Positions 7,763-14,308 of a stretch of DNA of 14,857 nt are shown here, in pieces (the first letter of the stretch is position 1; every line of letters starts with the position of its first letter). A model generated the notes under the pieces. It did no database searches, was not told the DNA's origin, and saw only the letters and a list, made by a program, of their open reading frames with translations. Both the position numbers and the translations under genes were made by a program. The stretch is from Rhodospirillaceae bacterium. Lineage in GTDB: Bacteria > Pseudomonadota > Alphaproteobacteria > UBA9219. The stretch lies in NCBI GenBank assembly GCA_003486725.1, contig DNGD01000049.1, forward strand, positions 2,294 through 17,150. The letters are read 5' to 3'.

Positions 7763-7838
7763 GTCATCCCCGCGTAGGCGGGGATCCCATTTCCTTGTAA
7801 AAGAAAACAAATGGGATTCCCGCATTCGCGGGAATGAC
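7763..7838. repeat. 76-bp palindromic double-hairpin element
   Basis: Two 30-bp arms (7763-7792 and 7809-7838) are near-perfect inverted copies around a 16-nt AT-rich centre. Each arm has its own small hairpin: ATCCCCGC-GTAG-GCGGGGAT at 7766-7785 and ATTCCCGC-ATTC-GCGGGAAT at 7816-7835, both 8-bp stems with 4-nt loops. GTCATTCCCGCG...GCGGGAAT units are a widespread REP-like intergenic class in proteobacteria (recall). A partial copy of the arm end (CGTCATCCCGCA) lies at 7739-7750. No long ORF is contained, so any mobility would need help in trans. Confidence 0.8.
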
Positions 7839-7859
7839 GGGAGGAGACACATTACCTAA

Positions 7860-7888
7860 CCCCTAGTCCCTAGTCCCGAGTCCCTAAC
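7860..7888 (-). repeat. GGGACTA-type intergenic repeat, copy B
   Basis: A 29-base stretch identical to 11987-12015. On the minus strand it begins GTTAGGGACTCGGGACTAG and continues with another GGGACTA unit. The TAG stop codon of the DUF2163 gene (7884-7886) lies inside the repeat, so the element supplies the end of that gene. Confidence 0.85.
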
Positions 7889-8726
7889 TTGGATACCCCA
7901 TCACGCGCCCGATGCCGGGCAGATGCGGAAAGCCTCCGTAATTGACAGCGTTGTTAAACCGCGCTCGGCATGTCGCGAAGCGTTTGTCGCATCCCGCCGC
8001 GACCTGATATTGATCGCCCACTTCTATCGGCCTTCCCATCGGCAGCCAGAGCGTAAAAATCTGCGTCGCGTTGTCCCAGCCGCTGACCTCCACACTTGCG
8101 CCGGCATTCGCGCCTGTTACCCATGTCAGTTTCGCGTCTTGAAAATAGCCGCTTTCCTCGCCACGCGCCGCATCGACAAACCCGCGCCCATCAATCACGC
8201 TGGTGACGCTGCCACTTACCATCAGCGCCGCAAGGTTCACACCGCAACGACCATCCCCGCAATCATAGCGGCATTCCGGCGTATAGGTCTGCCCCACGCG
8301 CCGCGAGAGCAAATCATGCAAGCCCCGCAGCGAAGCTGTATACTGACCGCCGCGCATAGCGATCTCGCCCAGCCAGCCGCGCCTTACCTGTAAAACACCT
8401 TGCGACACATCCGCCCAGTTGCACATAGTGACATCAATGCGCGCGTGATCGTACAAACCAGCTTCAATCTCGCCGCCATCGATCATCGCGCTGTCCAGTA
8501 AACCCACCACATCGTAGTCGCGCGTTTTCATATCCAGCTGCTGCGTCATCGCGCCCGCCGAAAAAGCGCCATCTGCCTTGTAACAAACGCCGTCCACAAC
8601 CAAATCGCGATCATGGTTTGTGAACGCCACCACCGCTCCATCGCGCCGCGTGATTTTCACCAGCTCGCACAAAGTCGTCAGCTCTCCGTTCAAATGTGCG
8701 GCGAGCGCCGTCGATAGCTCCTTCAT
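7884..8726 (-). CDS. DUF2163 tail hub protein (RcGTA g13-like)
   Basis: A 280-residue protein of the TIGR02218/DUF2163 family that forms part of the baseplate hub in gene transfer agents and related siphoviruses. Diagnostic segments are CELVKITRRDGAVVAFTNHD and DYDVVGLLDSAMIDGGEIEA near the N-terminus, and the Cys-rich CRYDCGDGRCGV (about 152-163) plus AGCDKRFATCRARFNN (about 244-259). The five cysteines at about 152, 156, 161, 246 and 253 are the sort of set reported to hold an iron-sulfur cluster in hub proteins of this class (from memory), so cluster binding is a reasonable inference. The ATG at 8726 forms a TGATG overlap with the previous stop; a GTG at 8729 is directly in front and could also be used. 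The stop lies in an intergenic repeat. Confidence 0.9.
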   Translation of the reverse strand: MKELSTALAAHLNGELTTLCELVKITRRDGAVVAFTNHDRDLVVDGVCYKADGAFSAGAMTQQLDMKTRDYDVVGLLDSAMIDGGEIEAGLYDHARIDVTMCNWADVSQGVLQVRRGWLGEIAMRGGQYTASLRGLHDLLSRRVGQTYTPECRYDCGDGRCGVNLAALMVSGSVTSVIDGRGFVDAARGEESGYFQDAKLTWVTGANAGASVEVSGWDNATQIFTLWLPMGRPIEVGDQYQVAAGCDKRFATCRARFNNAVNYGGFPHLPGIGRVMGYPS

Positions 8727-9352
8727 CACACCCTCACTTCAATCAAAGGGATTTCCGTTTGCGTCAGCTTTTGATCCTGCTGCGTAACTTGCAGCCTGTC
8801 CGTGTCGAAACGCACGGGCATGTCGAACGCAAAGCCTGCTGTGATCACCGCGCCAATGGCAGGCGCCTGTGCGAACGTCACAACGCCGCTGGTGGCATCG
8901 ACGCTCCAGCCTGTTTCATATTCCGTGCCGTTCACGCCGATGCGCACGCTGCCCTCCACGGGTTTACGAATATCCCGCGCATGAACCACGCCGCCGCTGC
9001 CATAGTTTTTGATCAGCTGGAACTGTGTTTGCACGCCATCCCCTGTGCCGATGATCTGGTCATCAAACGACGCGGCACTCACACCATCACGCGCGCTGGT
9101 GTAATCGCTCCAATCCTGCAAGCGAAAGCCGCGCGCCCGTCCCGCGCGTGCCTGAAAAAACGCAACAAGCAGCGAGGCATCCATGGCCGTGACCACGCCC
9201 GTGCGCGCGTCAAATCGCCGCCGCGCCTGCGCCCACGCCTGATTACGTTTTTCATAACCGCCCTGCACCGTCACAATATCAGTAAGAAACTGCGGCCCAC
9301 CGCTCGCGCCGTAGCGCACACGCAGCGGCAACCTGACTTCATCAAATGACAT
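8726..9352 (-). CDS. DUF2460 distal tail protein (RcGTA g12-like)
   Basis: A 208-residue protein of the TIGR02217/DUF2460 family, which forms the distal-tail ring joining the tube to the hub. Visible family features are FDEVRLPLRVRYGASGGPQF at the N-terminus, NQAWAQARRRFDARTGV, the FFQARAGRARGFRLQDWSDY segment, FQLIKNY and the C-terminal FDMPVRFDTDRLQV. Length fits the family (about 200-215). Its start overlaps the head-closure gene by 11 bases, and its stop overlaps the DUF2163 start. Being coupled directly to head closure is odd, because tail-tube genes normally lie between. Confidence 0.92.
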   Translation of the reverse strand: MSFDEVRLPLRVRYGASGGPQFLTDIVTVQGGYEKRNQAWAQARRRFDARTGVVTAMDASLLVAFFQARAGRARGFRLQDWSDYTSARDGVSAASFDDQIIGTGDGVQTQFQLIKNYGSGGVVHARDIRKPVEGSVRIGVNGTEYETGWSVDATSGVVTFAQAPAIGAVITAGFAFDMPVRFDTDRLQVTQQDQKLTQTEIPLIEVRV

Positions 9353-9674
9353 ACTTCACCTCTTCGATATAAAGGGCGATCCACTGTTTATCTTCATAAA
9401 TGTCGCGAACATCGCGGATCATAAACAGGCGATCCTCATGCACCACGCGCTGACCCAATTCGAACTTGAGCATCGGGTTGTAACGCGTCGTAATCTGGTG
9501 CGTTAAATGAAACTCTATGGTCGCCTTGTACTTTTCCGAATAATGCTCGAACCGGCCAAAGAACGTGGCCACCGTGTTCCACTGGCTCACACTGCCTCCG
9601 CCTTCATCCCCCGCAATCAGCGTCTCGCTTTGAAGCAGGAAAGGCACGCGTAGCGACCCCGAGCGCGTCGTCAT
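9342..9674 (-). CDS. Phage head-tail adaptor / head-closure protein
   Basis: A 110-residue small beta-barrel protein of the head-tail joining type (SPP1 gp16-like, PF05521 by recall), which closes the connector after DNA packaging. The pattern GGSVSQWNTVATFFGRFE, then THQITTRYNP, a short-strand GQRVVHEDRLFMIRDVRDI, and IALYIEEV is characteristic. It starts by an ATGA overlap with the connector gene's stop. The match is to fold pattern more than sequence, but gene order makes it firm. Confidence 0.8.
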   Translation of the reverse strand: MTTRSGSLRVPFLLQSETLIAGDEGGGSVSQWNTVATFFGRFEHYSEKYKATIEFHLTHQITTRYNPMLKFELGQRVVHEDRLFMIRDVRDIYEDKQWIALYIEEVKYVI

Positions 9675-10261
9675 AAAACCCCCAAACCAATAGTACGGTA
9701 AGGCATCAACAACGCCTCGATCGTCATCGGTGTTTTGGTGATGGTCTCACCGGTGATCGCCTCGCCGCGATGTTCGTACCAGTGCGTGGCCAGTTGCATG
9801 ATCGCCAGCTTGATCCCGTCGGGCACACGCGCCCCATCGCTGCCATAACCGGCGGTATATTCGATGACCATGCCGCCCGCACTGCGCGTCAGCGTCGGCC
9901 AGCTCATGCCATCACGCAAAACCAAATGCGCCGGATGGCCCGCGCTATCGACGTAATAATGCGATTCATCCCAAAGTGTTGCAACGTCATCTTCATCATA
10001 AAGATGAACATAGGTCACGCCGAGCACCGGCGCGCGCGGCAAGGTGATAGCCCTTTTTTCTCTAGGGCAAGAAACGGACAGCGCCCAGCTTTGTGTGATA
10101 AAGGCGCGACGCGTGAAATGCTCGCACCATTGCCTCGCCGCCCGCAAAAGCCCTTCCAGTAGTACGTCATCGCTGTCATGGGAAATCCGCGCATGCGCTT
10201 TCATCGCGGCCAAGGTCACCGGCTCTGTCGCCGGCGGCGCAACCAAAATATGTGAAATCAT
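9671..10261 (-). CDS. Head-tail connector protein (gp6-like)
   Basis: A 196-residue connector of the HK97 gp6 / phiE125 gp8-type family, forming the ring beneath the portal. It has the family opening PPATEPVTLAAMKAHARI, the DDVLLEGLLRAARQWCEHFT helix, ITQSWALSV, and GMVIEYTAGYGSDGARVPDG leading to IKLAIMQLATHWYEHRGEA. The ATG at 10261 (MISHILVAPP) has AAAGGATA upstream; the longer frame to 10336 adds an Arg-rich stretch unlike the family. It is followed by an ATGA-coupled head-closure gene. Confidence 0.9.
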   Translation of the reverse strand: MISHILVAPPATEPVTLAAMKAHARISHDSDDVLLEGLLRAARQWCEHFTRRAFITQSWALSVSCPREKRAITLPRAPVLGVTYVHLYDEDDVATLWDESHYYVDSAGHPAHLVLRDGMSWPTLTRSAGGMVIEYTAGYGSDGARVPDGIKLAIMQLATHWYEHRGEAITGETITKTPMTIEALLMPYRTIGLGVL

Positions 10262-10290
10262 TTTTGAATATCCTTTGCTGTTAAAAACAT

Positions 10291-10560
10291 TCAGCCCCAA
10301 ACGCCGACGGCCGCCGCGCCTTCTTCTGCCGCGCACACTTCAACATCGGCAAAAGCAGGCACCGGAAAAACGGCACGCACGCAGGTGTAGAAATAATCAG
10401 GATCACCGACGGCCTCTTGCGCGGGAATAATATTTCCCTCCTCATCCACGCCCTCCGGTTTCGCGGCGCGCCCTTGCTGCACATCCATCACATTGCGCAA
10501 GAAAGGCCTTAACCCTTCCAACGCCGCCTTGTTCCTCGACTTCAAATAGGTATCAATCAT
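10291..10560 (-). CDS. Small hypothetical phage protein
   Basis: An 89-residue acidic protein of no family I recognise. It begins with a helix (MIDTYLKSRNKAALEGLRPF), followed by a segment that recalls a tail/head minor protein tail with VGDPDYFYTCVRAVFPV. A strong AAGGAGG lies just upstream of the ATG at 10560, so it is very probably expressed. It sits between the spike-like protein and the connector, as part of the head block. It ends in Trp-Gly with an Ala-rich C-terminus. Confidence 0.65.
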   Translation of the reverse strand: MIDTYLKSRNKAALEGLRPFLRNVMDVQQGRAAKPEGVDEEGNIIPAQEAVGDPDYFYTCVRAVFPVPAFADVEVCAAEEGAAAVGVWG

Positions 10561-10569
10561 GTTTCCTCC

Positions 10570-11541
10570 TTAAATGGCGTAAAAGCGCTGAATATGCGCG
10601 CGGTTCAAATTGACAGGCGCTTCGTATAGGCCGCCCGCATAGGCGCTCACATCCACGTCCTGCGTGCTGGCGTCATCGAACACAAAGCGGCCATTGGTTG
10701 CACCAGCGGGAATGGGCATGCCCACAACCTCTGCGGCACGCGTGACGACAGAGCCGGTTGTCGGGATATGGGACGTTGCCTCTTGCCGTTCGTTCGTCGC
10801 AACAATTTCGACTTGATGACCGTAAAGATAATAAGTCCCGCCCGTTCCTGTGTAATATAGTGCGCGCGCGGCATTCAGATTGTTGTTGTTGCCGAAAACA
10901 AAGTTGACATAACTCTGGTTTGCTATGCAGGAGCGAACGATTGCCGCCCGCAACCAGCCATCGGCAAGAGCCTGCACGGTCTTTCCTGTAGAAATATTTC
11001 CTGCGCCGAAAGCACCGTTGGCCATGTCGATATTTTGATACAACGTGCCGCCAAAAGCGGTGCTCGCAGGCACAAACTGGCATGAGCCGAACGATCCGCT
11101 CTTGTAATGCGAAGACAGCGCATACACGTTTCCAACCATATAGTTCACGTAGGTCTGTGAGGTGCGATGGCTGTTTCCTTCCAGATCATCGGCCACCAAT
11201 CGGCCATTAACCGTTCCGTCTGGTGACGAAATGGCATCAAGCGTCACCACCTGGTGAAAAGTAGTGCCGGTGGAGTTGCTGGCCGTCAAAAGGTTCGTCC
11301 TCTGCGGCTCGATCAGCAAGCCACGCAACGCGTGCGTCACCGGATCATAATCGAAACGCGGCGCGTCAATCGCCTCGCTGACCATCACGCCGGACGCGTT
11401 AAAGCGCGTGCCGCTCGAACTGCGCGAGAACGTCACGCCCGTCGGCAATACGCCACTTGTGAAGTCGTAATCAAACAACGGCGACACAGGCGGCGCGCCA
11501 CAACCTCCACGCGCGCGTGGATACAAAAGAAACGAGATCAT
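10570..11541 (-). CDS. Phage spike/fibre-like protein with beta-sandwich domain
   Basis: A 323-residue protein. Residues 20-85 show a phage spike signature: FDYDFTSGVLPTGVTFSRSS, then FNASGVMVSEAIDAPRFDYD and GLLIEPQRTNLL. This set is seen in phage fibre, head-spike and tropism proteins. The rest is rich in Gly, Ser, Thr, Asn and Tyr, consistent with a jelly-roll glycan-binding domain, ending with a short beta region (GRFVFDDASTQDVDVSAYAG). Position next to the capsid genes suggests a head fibre or decoration that contacts the cell surface, but the tail is not excluded. It starts 3 bases after the previous stop with no clear ribosome binding site, so translation is probably coupled. Confidence 0.75.
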   Translation of the reverse strand: MISFLLYPRARGGCGAPPVSPLFDYDFTSGVLPTGVTFSRSSSGTRFNASGVMVSEAIDAPRFDYDPVTHALRGLLIEPQRTNLLTASNSTGTTFHQVVTLDAISSPDGTVNGRLVADDLEGNSHRTSQTYVNYMVGNVYALSSHYKSGSFGSCQFVPASTAFGGTLYQNIDMANGAFGAGNISTGKTVQALADGWLRAAIVRSCIANQSYVNFVFGNNNNLNAARALYYTGTGGTYYLYGHQVEIVATNERQEATSHIPTTGSVVTRAAEVVGMPIPAGATNGRFVFDDASTQDVDVSAYAGGLYEAPVNLNRAHIQRFYAI

Positions 11542-11544
11542 GGG

Positions 11545-11904
11545 CTACACCGAGCGCAAAACGAGGCCAACGTCGCATGCCGCCACCTGATTGACAGGCG
11601 CGGACGCGGTGCCGGACCGCACCTTGATCATCGACACGGCGGAATACAAAACCGGATCCAGCGCGATATAGCGCGAGGCTGCCGCCTGAACCGTCACTTC
11701 CACGCCGTCGGCGTCATACAGGTTGTGCCATGTCACGCCGTTATCATGCGACGCCTGAAATGTAATCGGCGCCGCCGTCCACGCCGCCGGCATCACGATC
11801 CCGAACAGACGAAGCCCGCCAAAGGCCACACCGTCCGACAGCGCCGCACCCACAGCGATCTCGGCATTTTCGGTGCTCAGCATATTCAAAACAAAATTAG
11901 TCAT
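11545..11904 (-). CDS. Small beta-rich phage structural protein
   Basis: A 119-residue protein of unknown function. It starts MTNFVLNMLS and shows a beta-sandwich pattern with FQASHDNGVTWHNLYDADG, a segment that recalls Asp-box sialidase-type turns but occurs once only. Its place between the major capsid and spike genes suggests a capsid decoration or spike-base protein. I chose ATG at 11904 because GGAGA lies 7 bases upstream; the open frame extends back to 11982 through the inverted repeat, and that extension (Arg/Tyr-rich) is unlikely to be coding. Confidence 0.65.
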   Translation of the reverse strand: MTNFVLNMLSTENAEIAVGAALSDGVAFGGLRLFGIVMPAAWTAAPITFQASHDNGVTWHNLYDADGVEVTVQAAASRYIALDPVLYSAVSMIKVRSGTASAPVNQVAACDVGLVLRSV

Positions 11905-11937
11905 ACAATTTCTCCGTTTGTAATAATGGAAATAAAA

Positions 11938-11998
11938 AGGGACTAGGGGCATGGGACGAAGGACTAACCTCTCCTTTGTCACTCCCCCCCTAGTCCCT
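11938..11998 (-). terminator. Long inverted repeat with T-run after the capsid gene
   Basis: Perfect 12-bp arms (11938-11949 and 11987-11998, AGGGACTAGGGG with its complement) enclose a 37-nt loop. On the minus strand the second arm is followed by TTTTTATTT, giving a terminator-like or attenuator structure between the major capsid gene and the next head gene. One arm is made of the GGGACTA repeat copy C. Partial termination here would favour capsid over downstream products, but this is inference. Confidence 0.5.
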
Positions 11999-12015
11999 AG
12001 TCCCGAGTCCCTAAC
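11987..12015 (-). repeat. GGGACTA-type intergenic repeat, copy C
   Basis: Identical over 29 bases to 7860-7888. It begins 2 bases after the capsid gene's TAG stop codon on the minus strand. Its inner part consists of GGGACT units 7 bases apart. Confidence 0.85.
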
Positions 12016-12017
12016 CC

Positions 12018-13241
12018 CTACACCGTGCCGAACTTCAACACCTTGATCGCGTCAAAATTGACGACATCGCCGCCGACGCGCTTGGTGCAACGGAACTTGA
12101 CGAACGGTGCCGATGTGTACGGATCGCGCAAGGTTTGAAGGCCGATGCGATCGACAATCGTGTAGCCTTCCTCAAAGTTGCCGAACGCGACCGACAGGCT
12201 CCCCGACGCCATCGAAGGCATATCGTCGGCCAGCATGATCGGATAACCCAGCAGCGTCGCGGGCGTGCCCGTCTGCAAACTTGGCTGCCAGATATACGCG
12301 CCCGTGCCGCTTTCTTTAAACTTGCGCACGGCATCGACAACGCTGCGCGGCATCAGCCACGTGGCCTTCGGAAGATAACCGGCCTTCAGTTTGTTCATAA
12401 GGCTGATGAGAACATCCGCGCCGGTGGAGGCATTAAACGTGCCGTCCGCGCCCGTCGCCACATGTTCCAAAACGCCCCAGGTGCGGGCCGCATCGCTTGT
12501 CGCCGCCGTGGTATAGCTCAGGAAACCGCGAGGCTGATTGACGCCGTCGCCGCTGACAAAGGAAAGATTTTCCTTGCGCGCAAATGATCCCGCGACGCGC
12601 CCGACCAACCATTCCTCGACATTCAGCACCGAGTCATCCAGCAGCTTTTGCGTCGCCTTGGGCTGCGCGTACAGCTCGTGCGCCGGAATGCGGATGCGGC
12701 CAATGACGCCTTCCTCCGTATCCGTTCGTGCGGCCAATTCAGACACCCACTGCGCTTCGGCTTCGCTCGTGTCGCGCAGCATTTCCACCGCGTCGGTCGA
12801 AATGCTCATGACCGTCGCGATCTGACGCATCGGGGTTGTGTCGAACTGCTTGCTGATAATACGGCCCGACAATTCGGTCGGCAGCATATAGCCGCCGGAC
12901 TCGTCGACCGTTGTGCTCATCGCCTTACCTTGCAGATCAGGCTCGATCCCCTTGGTGACATAGCGCATGAAGGCGGATTTATACTCGCCGTCTTCGCTTT
13001 GCGCGTCCTTAGCCTCGATTCCGCCTGCATTAGGACGACGCAGGGCCGTCTTCACGCCCGACAGATCGGTCTGGATTTTGTTGATCGCGTCATCCAGACG
13101 GCCCAGCTTTTCGGTGGTGAGAACATCCGCGCTGCCTTTACGTTCCATTTCGGCAAGACGCATATCGTTCACGCTTTTATATTCTTCAAACGCATGCGCC
13201 AATGTTTCCGCCGACGCCTGTACTTCGTTCATATCAATCAT
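12018..13241 (-). CDS. HK97-fold major capsid protein
   Basis: A 407-residue major capsid protein of the HK97 (TIGR01554) type, which builds the icosahedral head. Residues 1-70 are a charged helical delta/scaffold domain (AHAFEEYKSVNDMRLAEMER, LDDAINKIQTDLSGVK), normally removed by the prohead protease. After STTVDESGGYMLPTELSGRI begins the mature coat, with the family segments QWVSELAARTDTEE, HELYAQPKATQKLLDDS, FVSGDGVNQPRGFL, TWLMPRSVVDAVRKFK and the closing FVKFRCTKRVGGDVVNFDAI. AAGGAG lies 8 bases before the ATG at 13241. The gene follows the protease by 22 bases. The stop codon is TAG. No sign of damage. Confidence 0.95.
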   Translation of the reverse strand: MIDMNEVQASAETLAHAFEEYKSVNDMRLAEMERKGSADVLTTEKLGRLDDAINKIQTDLSGVKTALRRPNAGGIEAKDAQSEDGEYKSAFMRYVTKGIEPDLQGKAMSTTVDESGGYMLPTELSGRIISKQFDTTPMRQIATVMSISTDAVEMLRDTSEAEAQWVSELAARTDTEEGVIGRIRIPAHELYAQPKATQKLLDDSVLNVEEWLVGRVAGSFARKENLSFVSGDGVNQPRGFLSYTTAATSDAARTWGVLEHVATGADGTFNASTGADVLISLMNKLKAGYLPKATWLMPRSVVDAVRKFKESGTGAYIWQPSLQTGTPATLLGYPIMLADDMPSMASGSLSVAFGNFEEGYTIVDRIGLQTLRDPYTSAPFVKFRCTKRVGGDVVNFDAIKVLKFGTV

Positions 13242-13263
13242 TCACTATTCTCCTTGGTTAATG

Positions 13264-13845
13264 TTACTTTCCTTTCAATGTCCTCGCCGCCTTTTTCAGA
13301 CTGGCAGAGGCTCTCTTTGCCGCCCGCTCATCACGCGCCGTCTTCGACGTTTTCTTCGCAGGCACCTTGGCAGGCGGCGCTTTCACACCATTGACGCGCG
13401 CGGCGTCGTTGGCGGGAAAGGTAACAAGCGAGACTTCGAACAGATCAACGTCCGTCAAAACCCTTGCCTTTCTCTTGCTGTCGATGCGGCTCGTGATCAC
13501 GCGGTAGCCGATGGAAAGCCCTGTAAGAGCCTTCATCTTGAGCAGCTCATAAGCCTCCGCCCCTTTTTGCGTGCCCAGCGCGAGGCGACCTTGCACCACA
13601 AGGCCGCTTTCATCCTCCGCCATCGCGATCCACAAGCCGATGGGCTGCGTGGGATCGTGCATCCACAGCATGGCTGGCGAGAAATTCTTCGCCCGCCATT
13701 TCGCGAGCGTGCGCGTAAACGCACCGCGCTCGACGATTTCGTTTTGACTGTCCAGCAAACCAAACACGCTGGCATAGCCCGTAAAAGTTCCATTGGCGGC
13801 GATGTCCTTAATTTCCATCGCACCGGAAACATGATGTATTGTCAT
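13264..13845 (-). CDS. HK97-family prohead maturation protease
   Basis: A 193-residue serine protease (peptidase family S78/U35) that trims the capsid scaffold domain. The N-terminal region TGYASVFGLLDSQNEIVERG is characteristic; the probable catalytic residues are His63 in MLWMHDP and Ser111 in TGLSIGYR, followed by VDLFEVSLVTFPAND. The C-terminus (from about 155) is Lys/Ala-rich (KVPAKKTSKTARDERAAKR) and may be a scaffold-interaction tail. ATG at 13845 has AAGGAG at 13851-13856. Its first codons and leader are nearly identical to those of the gene starting at 14840. Only 28 bases separate the start from the terminator that closes the upstream cassette, leaving little room for a separate promoter. 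Confidence 0.93.
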   Translation of the reverse strand: MTIHHVSGAMEIKDIAANGTFTGYASVFGLLDSQNEIVERGAFTRTLAKWRAKNFSPAMLWMHDPTQPIGLWIAMAEDESGLVVQGRLALGTQKGAEAYELLKMKALTGLSIGYRVITSRIDSKRKARVLTDVDLFEVSLVTFPANDAARVNGVKAPPAKVPAKKTSKTARDERAAKRASASLKKAARTLKGK

Positions 13846-13862
13846 TCTCTCTCCTTTTAAAA
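13818..13862. repeat. 45-bp direct repeat, copy 1 (5' end of protease gene)
   Basis: Matches 14813-14857 with one mismatch (C/T at 13830). It covers the ribosome binding site and the first nine codons of the protease gene (MTIHHVSGA). The two copies are 995 bases apart and bracket the two-gene cassette. Confidence 0.9.
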
Positions 13863-13873
13863 TTTACCCAATA

Positions 13874-13903
13874 AAAAAGCCCCGCGTTTCCGCAGAGCTT
13901 TTT
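13874..13903 (-). terminator. Strong Rho-independent terminator
   Basis: Minus strand: AAAAAGCTCTGCG, tetraloop GAAA, CGCGGGGCTTTTT. A 13-bp stem with two G-U pairs and a stable GNRA-type loop, ending in a T-run. It lies 27 bases after the stop of the signal-peptide protein and 28 bases before the protease start. On the plus strand the two G-U pairs become A-C mismatches, so it works better on the minus strand. Confidence 0.85.
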
Positions 13904-13930
13904 CTCAAAACTGTTATCTGACTTTTCGCG

Positions 13931-14308
13931 CTATTCGTCTTTCTCGATACACACCGTTTGCAACTTTTTTCTATCGCTTGTCTGTAAGAGAGGACAAACC
14001 AAATACGTTCCGCTTACGCGGTTCTCTGGATTAAGATGAAGCGACAAGGATACCGGCATTGCATACTGTGCCGTCTCACTGTCCGAGTTTAATGCAATAA
14101 GATATTTTTTGCCGCTCTGTTTCTCTGTCAACATAGGCCGCATATTGGCTCGAACCTCCAAAACACCGTCGATTGTAAAACAAGCTTGATCAATCGGATG
14201 AATGCCGGAACACCCACCTTCCCCCGCAAACGATTTTAGCGAGACAAAACATAATATAAAGGCAACGCACAATGCCGAAAGGATTTTATTTTCCATAAAA
14301 ATCGACAT
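13931..14308 (-). CDS. Small secreted protein, possible immunity partner
   Basis: A 125-residue protein with a clear Sec signal peptide: basic start (MENK), hydrophobic core ILSALCVAFILCFVSL, and probable cleavage after KSFA at about residue 28. The mature part has cysteines in GGCSGIHP, QACFTIDG, YLVCPL and TVCIEK, probably two disulfides in the periplasm. It recalls a small secreted alphaproteobacterial family with CFTVHGR and VCPL/VCIES ends, but I cannot name it. ATG at 14308 has AGGAGG 8 bases upstream. It overlaps the end of the upstream 184-residue gene by 23 bases, so the two are probably co-translated. With an upstream wall-hydrolase-like gene, an immunity or inhibitor role is plausible but unproven. 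AT-richer than the capsid genes; a terminator follows. Confidence 0.75.
   Translation of the reverse strand: MSIFMENKILSALCVAFILCFVSLKSFAGEGGCSGIHPIDQACFTIDGVLEVRANMRPMLTEKQSGKKYLIALNSDSETAQYAMPVSLSLHLNPENRVSGTYLVCPLLQTSDRKKLQTVCIEKDE

Noticed and set aside
7860..12015. CRISPR-like array from the repeated 29-base units
   Set aside because: Only two full copies 4 kb apart plus one partial copy; no regular spacers and no cas genes. They are dispersed intergenic repeats.
12648..13860. Plus-strand frames of 248 and 297 residues across the capsid and protease genes
   Set aside because: Both are antisense to genes with firm HK97-type motifs, and they overlap each other.
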